Notes: a model not told the origin generated them from the sequence alone. A DNA stretch of 64,000 nucleotides from G965220305 sp965220305 (GCA_965220305.1 OZ244817.1:1-64000); one strand, 5' to 3'. Counted from the stretch's first letter, positions 41,420-50,539 are shown. Program-made: numbers and translations.

Positions 41420-42567
41420 ATGAACCAACAAGCAACGCTGACCCCGGCGGCCCTGTACGCCCGGGTCTCCAGCGACCGACAGGACGTGGACCTCTCCGTC
41501 GCCGCCCAGCTACGGGCGCTGCGGACTACGCCCAGAAGAACGGGTACACCGTGGCCCGCGAGTACGTGGACGAGGCCGAGAGCGGAAGAAGCGCCGATAG
41601 GCCCCAGTTCAGGAAGATGCTGGACGAGGCTGCCAAGCCGGAGGCTCCCTTCAAGGAGATATTGGTCTGGAAATTTTCGAGGTTTACTCGCAAAAGGGAG
41701 CACGCCGTTGCCTTCAAGTCCATGCTGCGGCGCAAGGGCATCCGCGTGGTATCCATCACCGAGCACGCCGACGACTCCCCCACCGGCAAGCTGATGAAGG
41801 CCATCATCGAGAGCGTGGACGAATTTTACTCAGAAAATCTAGCGCAAGAAGTCTTGCGAGGAATGCGGGAGGCGGCCTCCCGGGGCTTCTGGGTCGCCAG
41901 CCGCGTTCCCTACGGCTACAGGAAGGTCTACGTCCAAGACGGGGCCAAGAAGCGGCCCACCCTGGAACCCGACCCGGCTACGTCTCCCGTCGTCAAGCGC
42001 ATCTTCTGCTTGGCTGAGGCGGGCCGGGGCATCCTGGACATCACCCGCACCCTGAACGCCGAGGGCATCGCCAACCCCACCGGCAGGCCCTGGTCCAAGA
42101 ACGGCGTTCACATCATCCTGCGAAACGAGGCTTACACCGGAACTTTGGTCTGGGGCGAAGGCGCGAAGGACAAGGGAGAGCCGGTGCGGGTGGACAAGGC
42201 CTTTCCCTTCATCGTTACCAAGACCCAGTTCCGCAGGGTCAACCGGCAGATGCGCTCCCGCGCTCCCAGGAAAGTCCATCCCCGGCGTGTGGGAAGCTCC
42301 TACCTGCTCAGCGGCTTGGTCAAGTGCCGCAGTTGCAGCCGGGCCATGTCCGGCCAGGACTCCAAGGGTGGCAAGTTCGCCTACTACGTCTGCCAGTCGC
42401 TGATGAAACGGGGCAGCGGAGCCTGCGACTGTCCCAGGCTGAACGCAAGGCGCTTCGAGGAGATGGTGGTCGGGAAGATTCGGGACAACGTGCTCACCGA
42501 GCGCAACATCTGCATCGTTCCGGTTCTGTATAGGCATCGGCATAATCCTTTCGTGCGATTACTATGA
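41420..42567 (+). pseudogene. Large serine recombinase, frameshifted and C-terminally truncated
   Basis: The N-terminal catalytic part (AALYARVSSDRQDVDLSVAAQ, split by the true register) starts at ATG 41420 behind AAGGAGG. A one-base deletion after 41524 (CTGCGGACTAC; adding G gives RDYAQKNGY) moves the frame to the one holding the rest: resolvase domain, recombinase domain (VPYGYRKVY), and zinc ribbon (CRSCSRAM ... C ... CDC). After TERNI at about 42508 the sequence diverges (CIVPVLYRH...) and ends, so the usual C-terminal coiled coil is missing, marking a recombination boundary. It was probably the integrase of this element. Confidence 0.85.
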
Positions 42568-42633
42568 TTATAATTCCGTGCGTAATCAAGTGCGAACCTA
42601 ATGGGACGGCAGTGTTCCCAAAAGGCTGTACAT

Positions 42634-42665
42634 CCGCCAGTTTGCGCTTTGACGCAAACTGGCGG
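42634..42665. repeat. Perfect 13-bp inverted repeat beyond the truncated recombinase
   Basis: CCGCCAGTTTGCG and CGCAAACTGGCGG flank a 6-bp loop. It lies about 65 bp after the recombinase pseudogene stop. It could be a terminator stem, a recombination half-site or an insertion-sequence end; no T run follows. Confidence 0.55.
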
Positions 42666-42895
42666 TGAGGAGTAGTCCGCTCGCATCGCCATGCAATCAT
42701 CTTGGGATGCGGGCGGACTCACAACGGTATCGTTCAAGCAGACCGCGAGCAGAAAATGGCGGTGGACGGTCAATGCCTCGGTAGCGAAATGACCGTCGCA
42801 TAAGGTTACGAATTCGACCCAGTGCGAAGAGGCGAAAGGCACCTGACGTGACGGTGCCCGCCCCTTTCGTCTATAGGGCCAGCCTGAACCTCAAC

Positions 42896-42928
42896 GTGAA
42901 GGTTCTTGATTTTGTCCAGTTAAGTGGA
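42896..42928. repeat. Left copy of a 33-bp direct repeat
   Basis: Begins GTGAAGGTTCTTGATTTTG and ends CCAGTTAAGTGGA. The second copy at 49949-49981 differs at one position (A to G). The copies bracket the reductase/methyltransferase/kinase/sulfatase genes. This suggests attachment-site duplication or the ends of two related insertions. Confidence 0.7.
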
Positions 42929-43191
42929 GACAGCCGGACAGGAAACATTTTGCGGAAGAAACGATCAACACCTTAGGGAAGCGGAAGTAGTCATGGCTGC
43001 AGGAAGACTGGCGGCCGATGATGCCCGGTGTGTCGGGGTGTTGGAGCAGGCCTTCCGGTGCTGGCGCGTTTGGTACGGCGGTGTCCTCCCCAGCGTGGCC
43101 CGATTTCTGGCCCTACATCTTACCGAGAACGACTGTTTACCGAGAATGACTGTCTGTAGAGATCGAATCCGCCGCAGACTTACTTTGATGG

Positions 43192-46170
43192 TCACTTCCG
43201 TAAGAATTTGGTCACGTAGTCGACGTCGACTGCGGGCATTCCCAGACCGATTTCCGACAATGCTTCGGAGAACCGGCTGATGTCGTAGACGCTGGTATCG
43301 GACAGGTACGGCCCGACTGACTCCAGGGACCGGACCAGAACTTTCAACTCCATGTCATCATCGCGGTCGGCCATCGTTTCCAATCTTGATTTCCAGTCCC
43401 CCAATTGAGCGCGGTCCGCCACGTATCCGTGGTTCTCCATATATGCAAAAACTTGATCGGCGGGTACGGGGTCCTGTTGAACCACGTTGTATACCCTGCC
43501 CAGGTGCCTGGGATCGTCGGAAATTTTCGTTATTGCCTTGACCAGAAAGTCGACAGGTGTCATCTCGAAGAACCATTCCGGCGCCAAGGGGGCACATCCG
43601 AGGTGGGCGCAAGCCTTGATAATCAACGAGAGAAAGTCATTCGGGTTGACCGTGCCCGTACCGCTATGGTGGCCAATGTTGCCCGGACGGAAGATGCATA
43701 CCGGCAGTCCTCGAGAAACAGCCGACCAGACAAGCCGCTCCGCAACCCATTTGGCCTGATTGTAGCCCCCCTCCATCCTGTCGACGAACCCGTCTATGTC
43801 GCTGTTTTCAAGGTAGGGGTTGTCGTCTCCTCCGGGGAAAATGCCGTTAGATGAAATGTACTGAATCGGCTTGGTTACGTCGGTGCAGGCGAACTTGAGC
43901 ACCTCCAATGTCCCTCCGACGGTGTGGGGCTTGGCTGCAGAATAGGGGTAGGCGTAGTTGACCGAGGCGGCGCAATGGAAAATCAGGTCGACCTCTTCCG
44001 CCAACCGCCGGTGCTCCTCATCGTCCAGACCCATCCGGGGCCGGGTGAGGTCTCCAGCGACCGGAGTGATCCGTTGTCCGGATGACTGGCCGGCCAGCCC
44101 GTAAAATTTCAGAGTGTCCAGCACGCGGTTGGTGGACCCGTCCTGTCCTGAGTTCCGGTCCCTTACCAGGCAGTAGAACCGGGTGTCCTGTCCCGCGGCA
44201 CGCACCAGTTCGTCGAGCAAAAAGGCTCCCAGGAATCCGGTTGTTCCCGTCACAAGGACCGAGGACGCCTCGCTGAGACGTGTTATTCTCGGAGCGCCTC
44301 CTGGTGCAATCTCCGGATCCAGGGTCGAGTCCTCGGCCAGCGAAATTCTGGATTCCATATTCGGCCCTCTTTTTTCCAAGTACGCGCCCAGCTCACTTAT
44401 GGTGGGGTACTCGTAGATCTCCGTGCCGCTCAGTTCAATCCCAAACAGTTGTTCGATCCCTAGAGTAAGGCCCAGGCCCGTCAGGGAGTGGCCGCCGAGA
44501 TCAAAGAAGTTCCAGTCATCTTCCAGTGATTCAGTGTCGACATCCAGCGCTTCGCTCCATAGCTCCCGCAAGACCCTGCGACGCTCGGCTGCGGTTGCGT
44601 GCTTGGAAAGCCTACCGCTCCGCTTGACGGCAGGGCTCGTGTTCCGCAGTGCGGGAAACGCTTTGCGCTCCAGTTTGCCCGTCTGTTGATTTATCGGGAG
44701 CGTCTCCAGTTCCATGAAGTGGCTGGGCACCATGTAAAGCGGCAGATACCGTTCCAGCAGAGCACGCAGGTCTCTGCTCGTCCCCCTCTTCCCATCGACC
44801 TTCCACGTCGCCTGCGGGCCCCGGACGACGTAGGCCACGAGCCGCTTGTTGGCTTCGTCCTCGTTTTCAGCCAACACCGCCGCATCCGCCGCGTCACAAT
44901 GCTTGCGGAGGGTCTCCTCTATGGCGCTCAGGTAAACCGTGTAGCCCCTGATCTTGACCATCGAATCGTTACGGCCGATGATCGTTGTCAGACCCCGCCC
45001 ATCAACCTCGGCTAGGTCGCCGGTGGCGTAATACCTCTCTCCGTTCCATCTGACGAACCTCTCGGAATCCAGGTCGGGCCTCCTCAGATAGCCCCGGGCC
45101 AGTCCGCGACCGCCAATGAAGAGCTCCCCGACTCCGCTGGAAGCCAGATCGGACTGCCCTTCCGGGAGCACCCGGAGCGTCACCCCTTCCATTGCGTAAC
45201 CCACAGGGCAGGCATCCCTGCCGTCGAGGCACAAGTCCGTCAGTTCAATGGTGCAAACGTCGTGGGTTTCACTTATGCTGTAGGTGTTGAACACTCGCGT
45301 AGACCCGGGCAGAACGTCAAGGGCCAGCTTCAGCAGGCTGGCCGGCACCACCTCGCCGTTCAGCCAGACCACTTGGAGGGACGAAAGGGCAGCCCGCAAT
45401 TGTTTGCGGTCTTTCGAATTCAATACTCCCTGCAGCAACGACGGAGTGAACAGGATCTCGGTTATCCGGTGCTCTGCTATAAACTTGGTAAGGACGCGCG
45501 GTGCGAACACCACATCATCGGGGATTACGTATACCGTTCCTCCCTTCAACAGCGGCCGGAGGAACTCCCAGGGAAAGAAGATGTTGCACGCGACCCTGTC
45601 GCCGACACTGTAGGAACTGAACCTGTACCTCGCCAGGTAGGATGAAATCAGGGCGCCGCTGGTCTGCATCACGCCCTTTGGTTGTCCTGTTGTGCCGGAG
45701 GTGTAGGGGAGGAAGGCCAGGTTGCCGGTGTCGACGCATATCTCATCAGTCGCGGGATCGGGCACTCTCCAGGACTGGTCGGAGTCAACGGCCAATAGAC
45801 GAGGCCCAGCGAATTTACTCAGTCTCGGCAAGTGCCGCGCCTTGGTGATCACCACCTTGGGTTGGGACTCGGACAGCAATGAGCAAAGCAGGGAATCGGG
45901 GAGGTCGAGGGCCACAGGCATGAAGGGCGCACCGGCCTTCAATGTTCCGATGCTCGCTACGATGTACTCCGGGCAGGTCTCCATGTATATTCCCACCGGA
46001 TCATCGGTTGATACGCCGCAACTTCGGAGGTAGGCCCCCAAGGCGTCCGTCGCCTGGTCGAGTTGTGAATAGGATGTCTGCTCGTCGCCGAAGACTATTG
46101 CCGGGTTGTCGGGAGTCTCCGTAGCTTGAGCCTTGAAAAGTTGATGCAAGCCACTCTCTGCGGAATTCAT
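43192..46170 (-). CDS. NRPS-like carboxylate reductase (A-T-R architecture)
   Basis: 992 residues. The adenylation domain (1-510) has YTSGTTGQPKG (156-166), NTYSISETHDV, YYATGDL and a Lys in QTGKLERKA. The carrier domain has Ser562 in LGGHSL for phosphopantetheine. The thioester-reductase domain has TGTTGFLG (641-648) for NADPH and a YNQAK Tyr-x-x-x-Lys pair. It would activate a carboxylic acid, load it on the carrier and release it as an aldehyde. The region usually holding the Asp that binds an amino group reads IFFPWEF, so an amino-acid substrate is doubtful. Appears intact. It is divergent from the methyltransferase gene; a probable promoter lies 60-85 bp upstream. Confidence 0.9.
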   Translation of the reverse strand: MNSAESGLHQLFKAQATETPDNPAIVFGDEQTSYSQLDQATDALGAYLRSCGVSTDDPVGIYMETCPEYIVASIGTLKAGAPFMPVALDLPDSLLCSLLSESQPKVVITKARHLPRLSKFAGPRLLAVDSDQSWRVPDPATDEICVDTGNLAFLPYTSGTTGQPKGVMQTSGALISSYLARYRFSSYSVGDRVACNIFFPWEFLRPLLKGGTVYVIPDDVVFAPRVLTKFIAEHRITEILFTPSLLQGVLNSKDRKQLRAALSSLQVVWLNGEVVPASLLKLALDVLPGSTRVFNTYSISETHDVCTIELTDLCLDGRDACPVGYAMEGVTLRVLPEGQSDLASSGVGELFIGGRGLARGYLRRPDLDSERFVRWNGERYYATGDLAEVDGRGLTTIIGRNDSMVKIRGYTVYLSAIEETLRKHCDAADAAVLAENEDEANKRLVAYVVRGPQATWKVDGKRGTSRDLRALLERYLPLYMVPSHFMELETLPINQQTGKLERKAFPALRNTSPAVKRSGRLSKHATAAERRRVLRELWSEALDVDTESLEDDWNFFDLGGHSLTGLGLTLGIEQLFGIELSGTEIYEYPTISELGAYLEKRGPNMESRISLAEDSTLDPEIAPGGAPRITRLSEASSVLVTGTTGFLGAFLLDELVRAAGQDTRFYCLVRDRNSGQDGSTNRVLDTLKFYGLAGQSSGQRITPVAGDLTRPRMGLDDEEHRRLAEEVDLIFHCAASVNYAYPYSAAKPHTVGGTLEVLKFACTDVTKPIQYISSNGIFPGGDDNPYLENSDIDGFVDRMEGGYNQAKWVAERLVWSAVSRGLPVCIFRPGNIGHHSGTGTVNPNDFLSLIIKACAHLGCAPLAPEWFFEMTPVDFLVKAITKISDDPRHLGRVYNVVQQDPVPADQVFAYMENHGYVADRAQLGDWKSRLETMADRDDDMELKVLVRSLESVGPYLSDTSVYDISRFSEALSEIGLGMPAVDVDYVTKFLRK

Positions 46171-46228
46171 TTCGCCATCTCAAGCATCCCCAAACGCAAT
46201 CAAGCAACACGGGCGTTTGTTCTAGATT

Positions 46229-46318
46229 ATTATAAGGATGATAACTGAGTTTACAAAATATGGAGCCTAATGTAAATTGTAAATCCATATTGACAGTAAC
46301 TTTTAGTCGCAACGTAAT
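46229..46318. promoter_or_regulatory. Divergent promoters between reductase and methyltransferase genes
   Basis: On the minus strand TATAAT (46229-46234) lies 16 bp after TTGTAA (46251-46256), about 60 bp before the reductase ATG. On the plus strand TTGACA (46290-46295) is followed 17 bp later by CGTAAT (46313-46318), about 24 bp before the methyltransferase ATG. The local sequence is clearly AT-rich in a GC-rich setting. Confidence 0.45.
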
Positions 46319-46341
46319 CCGATCTCTTCAAGGGTGTCCAC

Positions 46342-47031
46342 ATGCAATTCGACTCACTGGACTTTTACAGGAAACACGCCCGGAGATATTCCCAGCTGTC
46401 CCACGAGTTCACCCACTCGGTGTATACCGGTTCCTCTCATCCGGCCCTGAAGGGAGACCTGGACCTGCTGAATCGGGTTGCCGAGCTGGCCTGGGGGAAA
46501 CGGGGCTTGGACGCAGGGTGCGGTGCAGGGGCCCGGGACGTTCACTTGCTGCACACACGGGGGTATGACGTCTACGGAATTGACGCGGTGGAGGAGAACA
46601 TCAGCCTGGGCAGGGAGTTGCACCCGGAAATAGCGGACAAGCTCAACGTCGCCGACCTGAGAGAACCCCTGTCGTTTGAGTCGGGCTTCTTCGATTTCAT
46701 ATTATGCAACGCCGTCATACAGCACCTGACACCCGAGGCCACCGAAACTACGACCATCCCGGAGTTGGCGAGAGTCCTGGCCCCCGGAGGCGTCCTGCAG
46801 CTCATGTTCAAGACCGGTTCAGGGGTAGCCACCGTCAGTGACCGAGCCTATGGTGGGGACGGCGTGGACAGGTCGTTCCAACTGTACGACGAGCACCGCT
46901 TGCTGAGCATCCTGGAGGGTTGCGGATGCTTTCTGGTGGAACCAGAAGGTAGCGGGGACTTGGGTGGAATGCTCTATTTCAGCGACCCGAAGCCGATGCG
47001 CTACTGCGCCTTCTGGGTGAGGAAGAATTAG
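46342..47031 (+). CDS. Class I SAM-dependent methyltransferase
   Basis: 229 residues. Motif I is LDAGCGAGARDVHLL (about 54-68), the acidic strand II is VYGIDAVEEN, motif III is NVADLREPLSFESGFFDFIL, and motif post is LARVLAPGGVLQLMF. This is the UbiE/COQ5-like Rossmann fold. The N-terminus (FYRKHARRYSQLSHEFTHSVY) probably forms the lid. The methyl acceptor is unknown; as it shares a divergent promoter with the A-T-R reductase, it may modify the same product. It ends 10 bp from the convergent kinase gene. Confidence 0.85.
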   Translation: MQFDSLDFYRKHARRYSQLSHEFTHSVYTGSSHPALKGDLDLLNRVAELAWGKRGLDAGCGAGARDVHLLHTRGYDVYGIDAVEENISLGRELHPEIADKLNVADLREPLSFESGFFDFILCNAVIQHLTPEATETTTIPELARVLAPGGVLQLMFKTGSGVATVSDRAYGGDGVDRSFQLYDEHRLLSILEGCGCFLVEPEGSGDLGGMLYFSDPKPMRYCAFWVRKN

Positions 47032-47041
47032 GCTTACCCGT

Positions 47042-48022
47042 TCACAAGGACAAGGGACGAGCATCCAGGGTAGCCGCCGTCTCTTGGATCTCGGCTGCGG
47101 ACAAGCCCGCGATACCGGCCACCTGGCACTTGAGCCCGGCGTAGGCCGTGGCGAAACGGGCGCTGCTTTCCAGCGGCCATCCTGCCCGGAAACCGTAGAT
47201 GATGCCGGCCGAAAAGGCGGCACCGGCCCCGTAGCAGTCAACCACCTTTACCTGCGGCGCCTTGATGCAATAAGCCTGCTGCCCTTGGGCAACAAGGCAG
47301 CCCTCTGCGCCGAGGGTCACCAGCACAGTTTCCATTCCCAGGTTGATCAACGAGCGAGCGGTGTCGACCGGGCTTCCGGATGATCCCGGTTCGTCCATTG
47401 ATACCTGGCAGATGGTGGCATAACGCATCAGGTCTGAAAGCGAGGGGTTTCTGTACTGCGACTCCAGGTTTAGGAAAACCGGGACACCTAGAGAGACGGC
47501 CGTCTCCATGGCCGCGAGCACGCTGGGCCCGTCGTACCAGTCAACATAGAGCAACCCGGCCCCCGACAACTGGGGGGAGCTTGGCGCCTGCAACGCGGCC
47601 AGGGCGGAATGGTCTCTCCGTTGGAAATAGGTACGGCCTCCGTCGGCATCCACGATTCCAATCTCCACCGGTGTAGTCAACCCCTGCCTGCCCCGATGCT
47701 CCACGTCCACTCCCCACGAATTCAGATGTCCTGTTACCGTCTCCCCGTAGTGGTCGTTTCCAACCGGGGAAGAGATGAGCCTGGTTGGGACCCTCCAATT
47801 GGTCAGAACGCTTGCCACAATCGCGGCATCATCTCCCACGGTATCAACCGAGTCCCGCACGAGGGCGCCACCATTCTTCGGCGGCAGTTCGTCGACCATC
47901 AGTAGCAGGCAGTAGGTCAGGAACCCGAAGCAGACAACGTCTCCGCTCCGGTTAATGGCTGGATTTCGCCCGCCGTCAGGCGCTAACTTGTCGTTGTGCA
48001 TAACGTCTGGGGTCTTTCCCAT
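47042..48022 (-). CDS. PfkB-family sugar kinase-like protein lacking the catalytic Asp
   Basis: About 326 residues with the ribokinase fold: GVDVEHRG... TPVEIGIVDADGGRTYF, VLVTLGAEGCLV, and the C-terminal signature VVDCYGAGAAFSAGI. In PfkB kinases this signature is DTxGAGDAF, where the last Asp is the catalytic base; here it is Ala (GCC instead of GAC). So it is either inactive, decayed, or a binding protein. The start is uncertain: Met at 48022 is chosen; a TTG at 48073 and an ATG at 48001 are alternatives, none with a good ribosome site. Lies between the methyltransferase and a broken sulfatase gene. Confidence 0.75.
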   Translation of the reverse strand: MGKTPDVMHNDKLAPDGGRNPAINRSGDVVCFGFLTYCLLLMVDELPPKNGGALVRDSVDTVGDDAAIVASVLTNWRVPTRLISSPVGNDHYGETVTGHLNSWGVDVEHRGRQGLTTPVEIGIVDADGGRTYFQRRDHSALAALQAPSSPQLSGAGLLYVDWYDGPSVLAAMETAVSLGVPVFLNLESQYRNPSLSDLMRYATICQVSMDEPGSSGSPVDTARSLINLGMETVLVTLGAEGCLVAQGQQAYCIKAPQVKVVDCYGAGAAFSAGIIYGFRAGWPLESSARFATAYAGLKCQVAGIAGLSAAEIQETAATLDARPLSL

Positions 48023-48324
48023 GAAATACCAATGGCAGGATGCGGGGATTGGAAAAACGACAAGGGCAGTCAACCTAATTTATCAACAGTTGGTTCCGTA
48101 GTCATACCTCACCACCCCGGACATTTCCCGCCGGGCTGGGTAATAGCCTCCAGTATCCGGCTGCAAGACTGACCGGCCGGGGTGCTCAGGCAGGCGGCAG
48201 CCAAACCCGCCCGGCCCAAACCCGCTTCAACTATTGTGTGATGAGGTCTCTGCTTTATCCGACTCTGTGTTTGCGTTCACCACTCGGTTGGTTCTGATGG
48301 GGACGCCAGTGGCCGGCAATGAAA
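48023..48324. other. Intergenic, nothing recognised
   Basis: About 300 bp between the kinase-like and sulfatase genes, both on the minus strand. No open frame with coding character, hairpin or repeat was found. It may hold the promoter of the kinase-like gene. Confidence 0.4.
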
Positions 48325-49724
48325 CTAAATCCGCAGTTCCAATCGAGGCGTCAGCAGGCGTTCCGGCAAGTTGGTCTCCCGCATAAACCGGACCAGGAGT
48401 TGATGAATCTCCCCGGCAATGTCTTTGTGGGTCGCTATTACGTTTCGGATCTGACTCGGATCGGAGGGAAGGTGGTAAAGCTCCGACACGCCGTCCTCGG
48501 GGCTGTACAGCAGGCTCCAGTCTCCAGAGGTGACCGTGGTGACGGGATAATCCGAGAGGGGCGGAGCAGGTTGTCCACGGAATGGACCGGATCGCCGGGG
48601 TTGGCGAAGGGAATGCTGCTGACAACGAAATCCCTCCCCTGCGTTGAACCGTCTCGCATCCCGGGCGCCAGAGATCTGCCCTGAACAAAGTCCGGGATCT
48701 CCATCCCCATGAGATCCAGTACGGTAGGCATGACGTCCACCGCCGAACTCAGGCCCTGGAATGTTCCCGGTGGCAGTCCGGGGACTTCGATCAGAAGCGG
48801 GATGTGGACAAGCTCTTCGAAGAGGGGGGAGTAGGTCCACGTTGATCCCGGTTCTCCGTAGGGCCGGAGCGTTCCATCCGGGGACTTTCCCGAGCTCATC
48901 TTGCCGAACAGGCCGCCATGCTCCCCGAAGTAGAAGCCGTGGTCCGTGGTGAAAATAACCGTTGTCCTGTCCGACAGGCCCATGTTCTCGACCGACTTCA
49001 GCAGGAAACCCAGCCAGGTATAGACCATGGTGATCTCGCCGCAATAGGTGGCGTGGCTCTTGCGAAGCATCGCTTCCTCGTATCCCGGCACGTCGTGCCA
49101 GTTCCCGTACAGGGGAAGCACCAGTTCGCCGTCGTAATACGGCCAATAGAGTTCCGTGTAATAGGGAGGGGCGTCCCAGGGCTCGTGAGGATCCCAGGTG
49201 TCTACGTAGAGGAAAAAGTCCTCTTTGTAATGTCGCTGAAGCCACCGGATGGCTGTCATGAATGTGCTGGGCGCGTTCCGGTCCGATTCGTATCGCCATG
49301 CCTCCCGTACGTCCAGGGATTCGTGATGATAACCCGGCTGAGGAATCATGGACCAGAGCGTGTCCTGCCCCCGGTTCATGAAGAAGGACTGGAATCCCCG
49401 GTCATAGTTCATCCCGTCCCTGAGATAGTAGGGCGTGTCCACCGCCGCCGCCGTGTGAAGGCCATGATCGGCCAGTATCTCCGCCAGGGTGGTTACGTCC
49501 GCGGGCAGAGGCTACCATCCCATGAAGGACATTGTCCAGCGTCCCGTCTGGTGGTCCGCCCTGGTGGGCATGGTCGGGAATCCGGCGGAGTAGTGCCGGT
49601 CGAACCGGACCGCTTTGGCCGCCAGCCCATCCAGGGAGGGTGTTCTGATCGTCGGATTGCCGTAAGCGCCTATGTGGTCCCTGCGAAAGGTGTCCGGAAC
49701 AATCCAATGACATTCATCATGCAC
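48325..49724 (-). pseudogene. Sulfatase/alkaline-phosphatase superfamily hydrolase, broken
   Basis: Restored product of about 465 residues. The N-terminus WIVPDTFRRDHIGAYGNPT gives the metal-binding Asp. The nucleophile region is FPTMPTRADHQTGR, with Thr where sulfatases have Cys or Ser, so a phosphatase or phosphodiesterase type is possible. Later TTDHGFYFGEHG gives further metal ligands. Lesions are: a missing T at about 49707 (the good ribosome site leads MMNVI, which only joins WIVPD after one base is added); TAG at 49512-49514 in frame (GW-stop-PLPADVTTLAEIL); and a missing C at about 48560 (VDNLLRP then PLSDYPVTTVTSGDW). The main open piece is 48438-49442. Confidence 0.8.
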
Positions 49725-49811
49725 ACTCCTGCGAACAAAGGGGGATGTATGAATTTATCACAAGACTGGGCAACCCGGAAAGTTCTTCACAGGTCAGTGG
49801 TGCGCCACAAA

Positions 49812-49846
49812 GCAGAAGCCCACGCCGGGCCGGCGTGGGCTTCTGC
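49812..49846. terminator. Perfect 16-bp hairpin
   Basis: GCAGAAGCCCACGCCG and CGGCGTGGGCTTCTGC are exact complements around GGC. On the minus strand a CTTTGTGG tail follows, fitting a weak intrinsic terminator for leftward transcription from 50 kb. A repeat-element end is also possible. Confidence 0.5.
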
Positions 49847-49948
49847 GGAGTTCCGTCCGCTACAGGACTGACCGGCCGCTCGTCTCCCGGCAGGTTTCAC
49901 CGCCAGGTCGGGCGAGAGGCTGATCACATCGCCAAAGTGAAGGTAATG

Positions 49949-49981
49949 GTGAAGGTTCTTGATTTTGTCCAGTTAGGTGGA
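49949..49981. repeat. Right copy of the 33-bp direct repeat
   Basis: Matches 42896-42928 at 32 of 33 positions, same orientation. It directly abuts a tRNA-like fragment (49982 onward), which favours an attachment-site origin. Confidence 0.7.
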
Positions 49982-50016
49982 TCGTGCAGGACTCGAACCA
50001 TCGACTTCGTTCTTAT
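49982..50016 (-). other. tRNA 3'-end-like remnant
   Basis: On the minus strand the sequence reads GATGGTTCGAGTCCTGCACGA, containing the TTCGA T-loop and an arm with two mismatches, but no cloverleaf upstream. It looks like a tRNA fragment left at an integration site. It may also be a chance match, as common T-loop sequence is short. Confidence 0.3.
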
Positions 50017-50187
50017 CAGTTGCCAACTCCCGCTGGTCTGTGATTATTAGTGCCAAATGCCCTACAGATCGAGTATGGAAACCAATATCCCGCGAAAGGC
50101 CCAGTTCAGTGCTTCTGGACACAGACCATTGGGGGCTGTTCATCTCTCGGAAAGCGTCCTCCAACACCCAGGCGAGAAGAATGGTTT

Positions 50188-50472
50188 CTATCGCGGCAAG
50201 GTCTTCCCAGACTCGGCATGTCCGACTCCCCAACCCGGCTCCGTCACCAGCCAATGGGTCAAACCCTCGAAAGCCGCTATCACCCCTTCCTCGGTTCCCA
50301 TTGCCCCCGTGTAGTAGTCCAGCATGTGGGGCGTTACCACCCGGCGACCAAAATAGCAGAAGGCCCCAGGACTGACCTGGGGCCCTCTCAATATCGACGG
50401 CATCCTCACCCCGTCCGTGGACTCTCCTTCACCAGAGAGGACTCTGGCCGACCTTTGCAGGGACCTTTTCAT
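50188..50472 (-). CDS. Unrecognised short open frame, possible gene relic
   Basis: 95 codons with AGGG about six bases before the ATG. The middle (GPQVSPGAFCYFGRRVVTPHML, then GVIAAFEGLTHWLVTEPGW) looks protein-like. After SGKTL the frame becomes Arg-rich and stops, while the neighbouring frame continues plausibly (AAIETILLAWVLEDAFREM) to 49973, so a frameshifted relic of about 150 residues is possible. No family recognised. Confidence 0.25.
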   Translation of the reverse strand: MKRSLQRSARVLSGEGESTDGVRMPSILRGPQVSPGAFCYFGRRVVTPHMLDYYTGAMGTEEGVIAAFEGLTHWLVTEPGWGVGHAESGKTLPR

Positions 50473-50539
50473 GTCCGCCCTAAACCCAATGTCGGCAAAA
50501 GGGCGCTATTTGGCACTCTCAGATAAGAATATAGGGCTT

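Larger units (their letters stand above)
42568..43191. other. 620-bp junction region
   Basis: No gene is supported. The stretch is more AT-rich at its left edge (42540-42600), and holds the perfect inverted repeat at 42634-42665 and the left 33-bp direct repeat at 42896-42928. It starts where the recombinase sequence breaks off and ends at the reductase gene stop, so it is probably a composite of insertion junctions. Confidence 0.5.
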
